Positions 38,839-40,299 of a DNA stretch of 40,299 nucleotides are shown here, in pieces (positions within the stretch are counted from its first letter, which is position 1; each line of letters starts with the position of its first letter). Location of the stretch: assembly GCA_913020155.1 (NCBI GenBank), contig CAJWBA010000018.1, positions 1 through 40,299 on the forward strand, in the 5' to 3' direction. The notes under the pieces are model-generated. The model was not told the origin of the DNA, ran no database searches, and worked only from the letters and a program-made list of their open reading frames with translations. The DNA is from an uncultured Flavobacteriales bacterium. GTDB taxonomy: Bacteria; Bacteroidota; Bacteroidia; Flavobacteriales; Flavobacteriaceae. Position numbers and translations under genes: made by a program.

Positions 38839-39324
38839 ATGAGTGAAAGTATTCATCAATTTATCACCAATGACCTTTCTGGGAAAGACTTTGATTTAGG
38901 ATCTTTAAAAGGTAAAAAAGCAATGATTGTCAATACTGCTTCAAAATGCGGTTTGACCCCTCAATACAAACAGTTACAAGCGATTTATGAAACTTACGTA
39001 TCCGATGGATTTGTTGTAGTTGGTTTTCCTGCGAACAACTTCATGGCGCAAGAGCCAGGTTCTGATGCTGAAATTACAGATTTTTGTAAAGCTAATTATG
39101 GAGTGACTTTTCCGATGATGTCAAAAATTGATGTTGTAGGAGAGAGGATGCACCCCATTTACAAGTTCTTAACTCAAAAAGAAAAGAACGGGTTAACGGA
39201 TTCTAAAGTAACATGGAATTTTCAAAAGTATTTATTGAATGAAGAAGGGATTTTAGAAAAAGTAATCGATCCCCGAACTTCTCCAGATGACCCTGAAGTT
39301 ATCGACTGGATTACAGGCAAATAA
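38839..39324 (+). CDS. Glutathione peroxidase family (thiol peroxidase-type)
   Basis: Reduces hydrogen or lipid peroxides; members with Cys usually take electrons from thioredoxin. It has 161 residues. Cys37 is in NTASKCGLTPQY, and TWNFQKYL holds the Trp-Asn of the catalytic tetrad. The usual FPCNQFG is FPANNFMAQEPG (Ala65, Asn67), so the middle Cys is missing and the tetrad Gln is Asn, a form I have seen described for Bacteroidetes. Cys83 in FCKANYGVTFP is at the resolving position. bshB1 follows after 68 bases, a sensible redox neighbour. Confidence 0.92.
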   Translation: MSESIHQFITNDLSGKDFDLGSLKGKKAMIVNTASKCGLTPQYKQLQAIYETYVSDGFVVVGFPANNFMAQEPGSDAEITDFCKANYGVTFPMMSKIDVVGERMHPIYKFLTQKEKNGLTDSKVTWNFQKYLLNEEGILEKVIDPRTSPDDPEVIDWITGK

Positions 39325-39392
39325 TTTGTAATGAAAAAAAGTAAAGTCCCACCAATTTGTGTTCAAAATCAAGCTTTAAAAAAAGCAAAAAA

Positions 39393-40094
39393 ATGAAGGT
39401 AGATATTTTAGCTTTTGGAGCACATCCTGATGATGTTGAACTGGGTTGTTCGGGTAGTATTTTATCGGCAATTTCAGAGGGTAAAAGAGTCGGTATTATA
39501 GATTTAACGAGAGGAGAGTTAGGAACCCGAGGGGATGCAAAAACACGAGATAAGGAAGCTGAATATGCAGCAGCAATTTTGGGGGTTTCTTTCCGTAAGA
39601 ACTTAGGTTTTAGGGACGGTTTTTTTGTCAATGATGAAGCCCATCAGTTCGAGGTCATCAAACTCATAAGAATTCACAAACCCAATGTGGTGCTGTGTAA
39701 TGCAATAGATGACCGTCATATTGATCATCCCAAAGGAAGTAAACTTGTTAGTGATGCTTGTTTTTTATCGGGATTAATCAAAATAGATACCCAACAAGAA
39801 GCTTGGAGACCCAAACAAATTTATCACTACATTCAGTGGAAAGACACTGAGCCAGATTTTGTCGTTGATATATCTCCATTTATTGACAAAAAAATAGAAG
39901 TAATAAAAGCATATAAAAGTCAATTTTTTGATAAAAAGAGTAGTGCCCCTCAGACCCCTATTAGCAGTCAAAACTTCCTAGATAGTGTGCGTTATCGTGC
40001 TCAGAATTTGGGAAGATTAGCCGGTGTAGATGCAGCAGAGGGTTTTACGACCGAACGAGTAGCTGGAATTCAGTCCTTTAACGATTTGTTTTAA
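39393..40094 (+). CDS. bshB1: Bacillithiol biosynthesis deacetylase BshB1
   Basis: Zinc hydrolase that removes the acetyl group from GlcNAc-malate, the second step to bacillithiol. It has 233 residues from the ATG at 39393 (MKVDILAFGAHPDDVE), the accepted start; a TTG further upstream is unlikely. The LmbE-type AHPDD motif gives His11 and Asp14, and the DRHIDHPKGSKLV His is the third metal ligand. LTRGELGTRG and SAPQTPISSQNFLDSVRYRA, with GRLAGVDAAEGF at the end, fit BshB1. bshA and bshC are not in the window. The broken YfiT-type gene would have been a user of this thiol. Confidence 0.93.
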   Translation: MKVDILAFGAHPDDVELGCSGSILSAISEGKRVGIIDLTRGELGTRGDAKTRDKEAEYAAAILGVSFRKNLGFRDGFFVNDEAHQFEVIKLIRIHKPNVVLCNAIDDRHIDHPKGSKLVSDACFLSGLIKIDTQQEAWRPKQIYHYIQWKDTEPDFVVDISPFIDKKIEVIKAYKSQFFDKKSSAPQTPISSQNFLDSVRYRAQNLGRLAGVDAAEGFTTERVAGIQSFNDLF

Positions 40095-40109
40095 ATTCTT
40101 TTTTTACGC

Positions 40110-40140
40110 TTTGGAGAGGTCAAAAAAAGTATTAAATTTG
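40110..40140 (+). promoter_or_regulatory. Promoter of tRNA-His
   Basis: TTTG at 40110-40113, a 19-base spacer, then TAAATTTG at 40133-40140, 10 bases before the tRNA. Strong flavobacterial -33/-7 pair. Confidence 0.75.
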
Positions 40141-40150
40141 CCGCACAAAC

Positions 40151-40225
40151 GGTGGTTGTAGCTCAGTTGGTTAGAGCGCCTGATTGTGGTTCAGGAGGTC
40201 GGCGGTTCGAGACCGCTCTTCCACC
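40151..40225 (+). tRNA. tRNA-His (anticodon GTG)
   Basis: The anticodon loop TTGTGGT gives GTG. The extra 5' G (G-1) opposite C73, diagnostic of tRNA-His, is present. D arm GCTCAGTTGGTTAGAGC and T arm GGCGGTTCGAGACCGCT fold well. In the acceptor stem, GTGGTTG against CTTCCAC leaves two U-U mismatches at positions 5-68 and 6-67. CCA is not encoded. It is possible that this stem form is normal for the clade. Confidence 0.93.
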
Positions 40226-40233
40226 CTTAAAAT

Positions 40234-40261
40234 GAGATAGTTAACGCTGTCTCTTTTTTTT
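40234..40261 (+). terminator. Terminator of tRNA-His
   Basis: GAGATAG, loop TTAACG, CTGTCTC (one G-U pair), then a run of eight T, directly after the tRNA. Confidence 0.85.
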
Positions 40262-40285
40262 GGGGTAACAAATGGGGTAACGAAT
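40262..40285. repeat. 12-base direct repeat at the window edge
   Basis: GGGGTAACAAAT followed at once by GGGGTAACGAAT, one difference. It is the first sequence past the tRNA-His terminator. Its purpose is unknown; the window ends 14 bases later. Confidence 0.6.
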
Positions 40286-40299
40286 CACTCTATTTATTT

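Noticed and set aside
40262-40299. Start of an integrase gene at the window edge
   Set aside because: No frame of useful length can be read in the last 38 bases; only the repeat can be reported.

Overview
The window is a stretch of chromosome from an AT-rich member of the Bacteroidetes, most likely a flavobacterium. Three things in the sequence say so. Genes with a clear upstream region repeatedly show the flavobacterial promoter form (TTG or TTTG, about 19-20 bases, then TAnnTTTG), and I found it in front of fifteen genes. Translation starts lack recognisable Shine-Dalgarno sequences. The gene content is also typical: fused SecDF, short type-3 ProS, Rho with an N/Q/K-rich insertion, DUF4293, DUF1599, BshB1 and OMPP1-like barrels.

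Layout. 1-1560 (minus strand): tmRNA with tag GEDNYALAA and its terminator, then kdsA. 1600-9133: typA, then ftsE (minus), divergent from a two-gene unit made of a 1011-residue TPR protein and an outer-membrane beta-barrel. 9134-9533: a dead XRE-type regulator with two in-frame stops, preceded by a perfect inverted repeat that looks like its old operator. 9534-19164 (plus): amidohydrolase lipoprotein, asnB, gyrB, mdh, secDF. 19254-25854 (minus): a bacillithiol-transferase-like (YfiT/DinB) gene broken by one TAA, lgt, yidD, cysS and folE, then an OMPP1-like barrel paired with a low-complexity lipoprotein. 25950-27892 (plus): proS, tRNA-Glu, rpsT. 27969-30636: rho (minus), DUF4293 (plus), phosphoesterase (minus). 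30914-33425 (plus): truA and an ABC exporter. 33422-35080 (minus): folP and the c-di-AMP synthase dacA. 35151-38650 (plus): a duplicated DUF1599 protein, an orphan DppB/OppB permease, tpiA, prmA, clpS. 38839-40299: glutathione peroxidase, bshB1, tRNA-His, and a short direct repeat at the very end.

How it fits together. Most genes are housekeeping: information processing (typA, gyrB, proS, cysS, truA, rpsT, rho, tmRNA, ClpS), envelope building (kdsA, lgt, yidD, secDF, ftsE, two outer-membrane units) and central metabolism (mdh, tpiA, asnB, folE, folP). Redox chemistry is represented by bshB1 and a peroxidase, while the probable bacillithiol S-transferase is interrupted.

I see no CRISPR array, insertion sequence, prophage or obvious defence system. 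The least explained parts are the TPR plus barrel unit, the OMPP1-like barrel with its aromatic/Ser-Arg-rich lipoprotein, the orphan permease, the two decayed genes, and the short repeats next to the tmRNA and tRNA-His at the two window ends.
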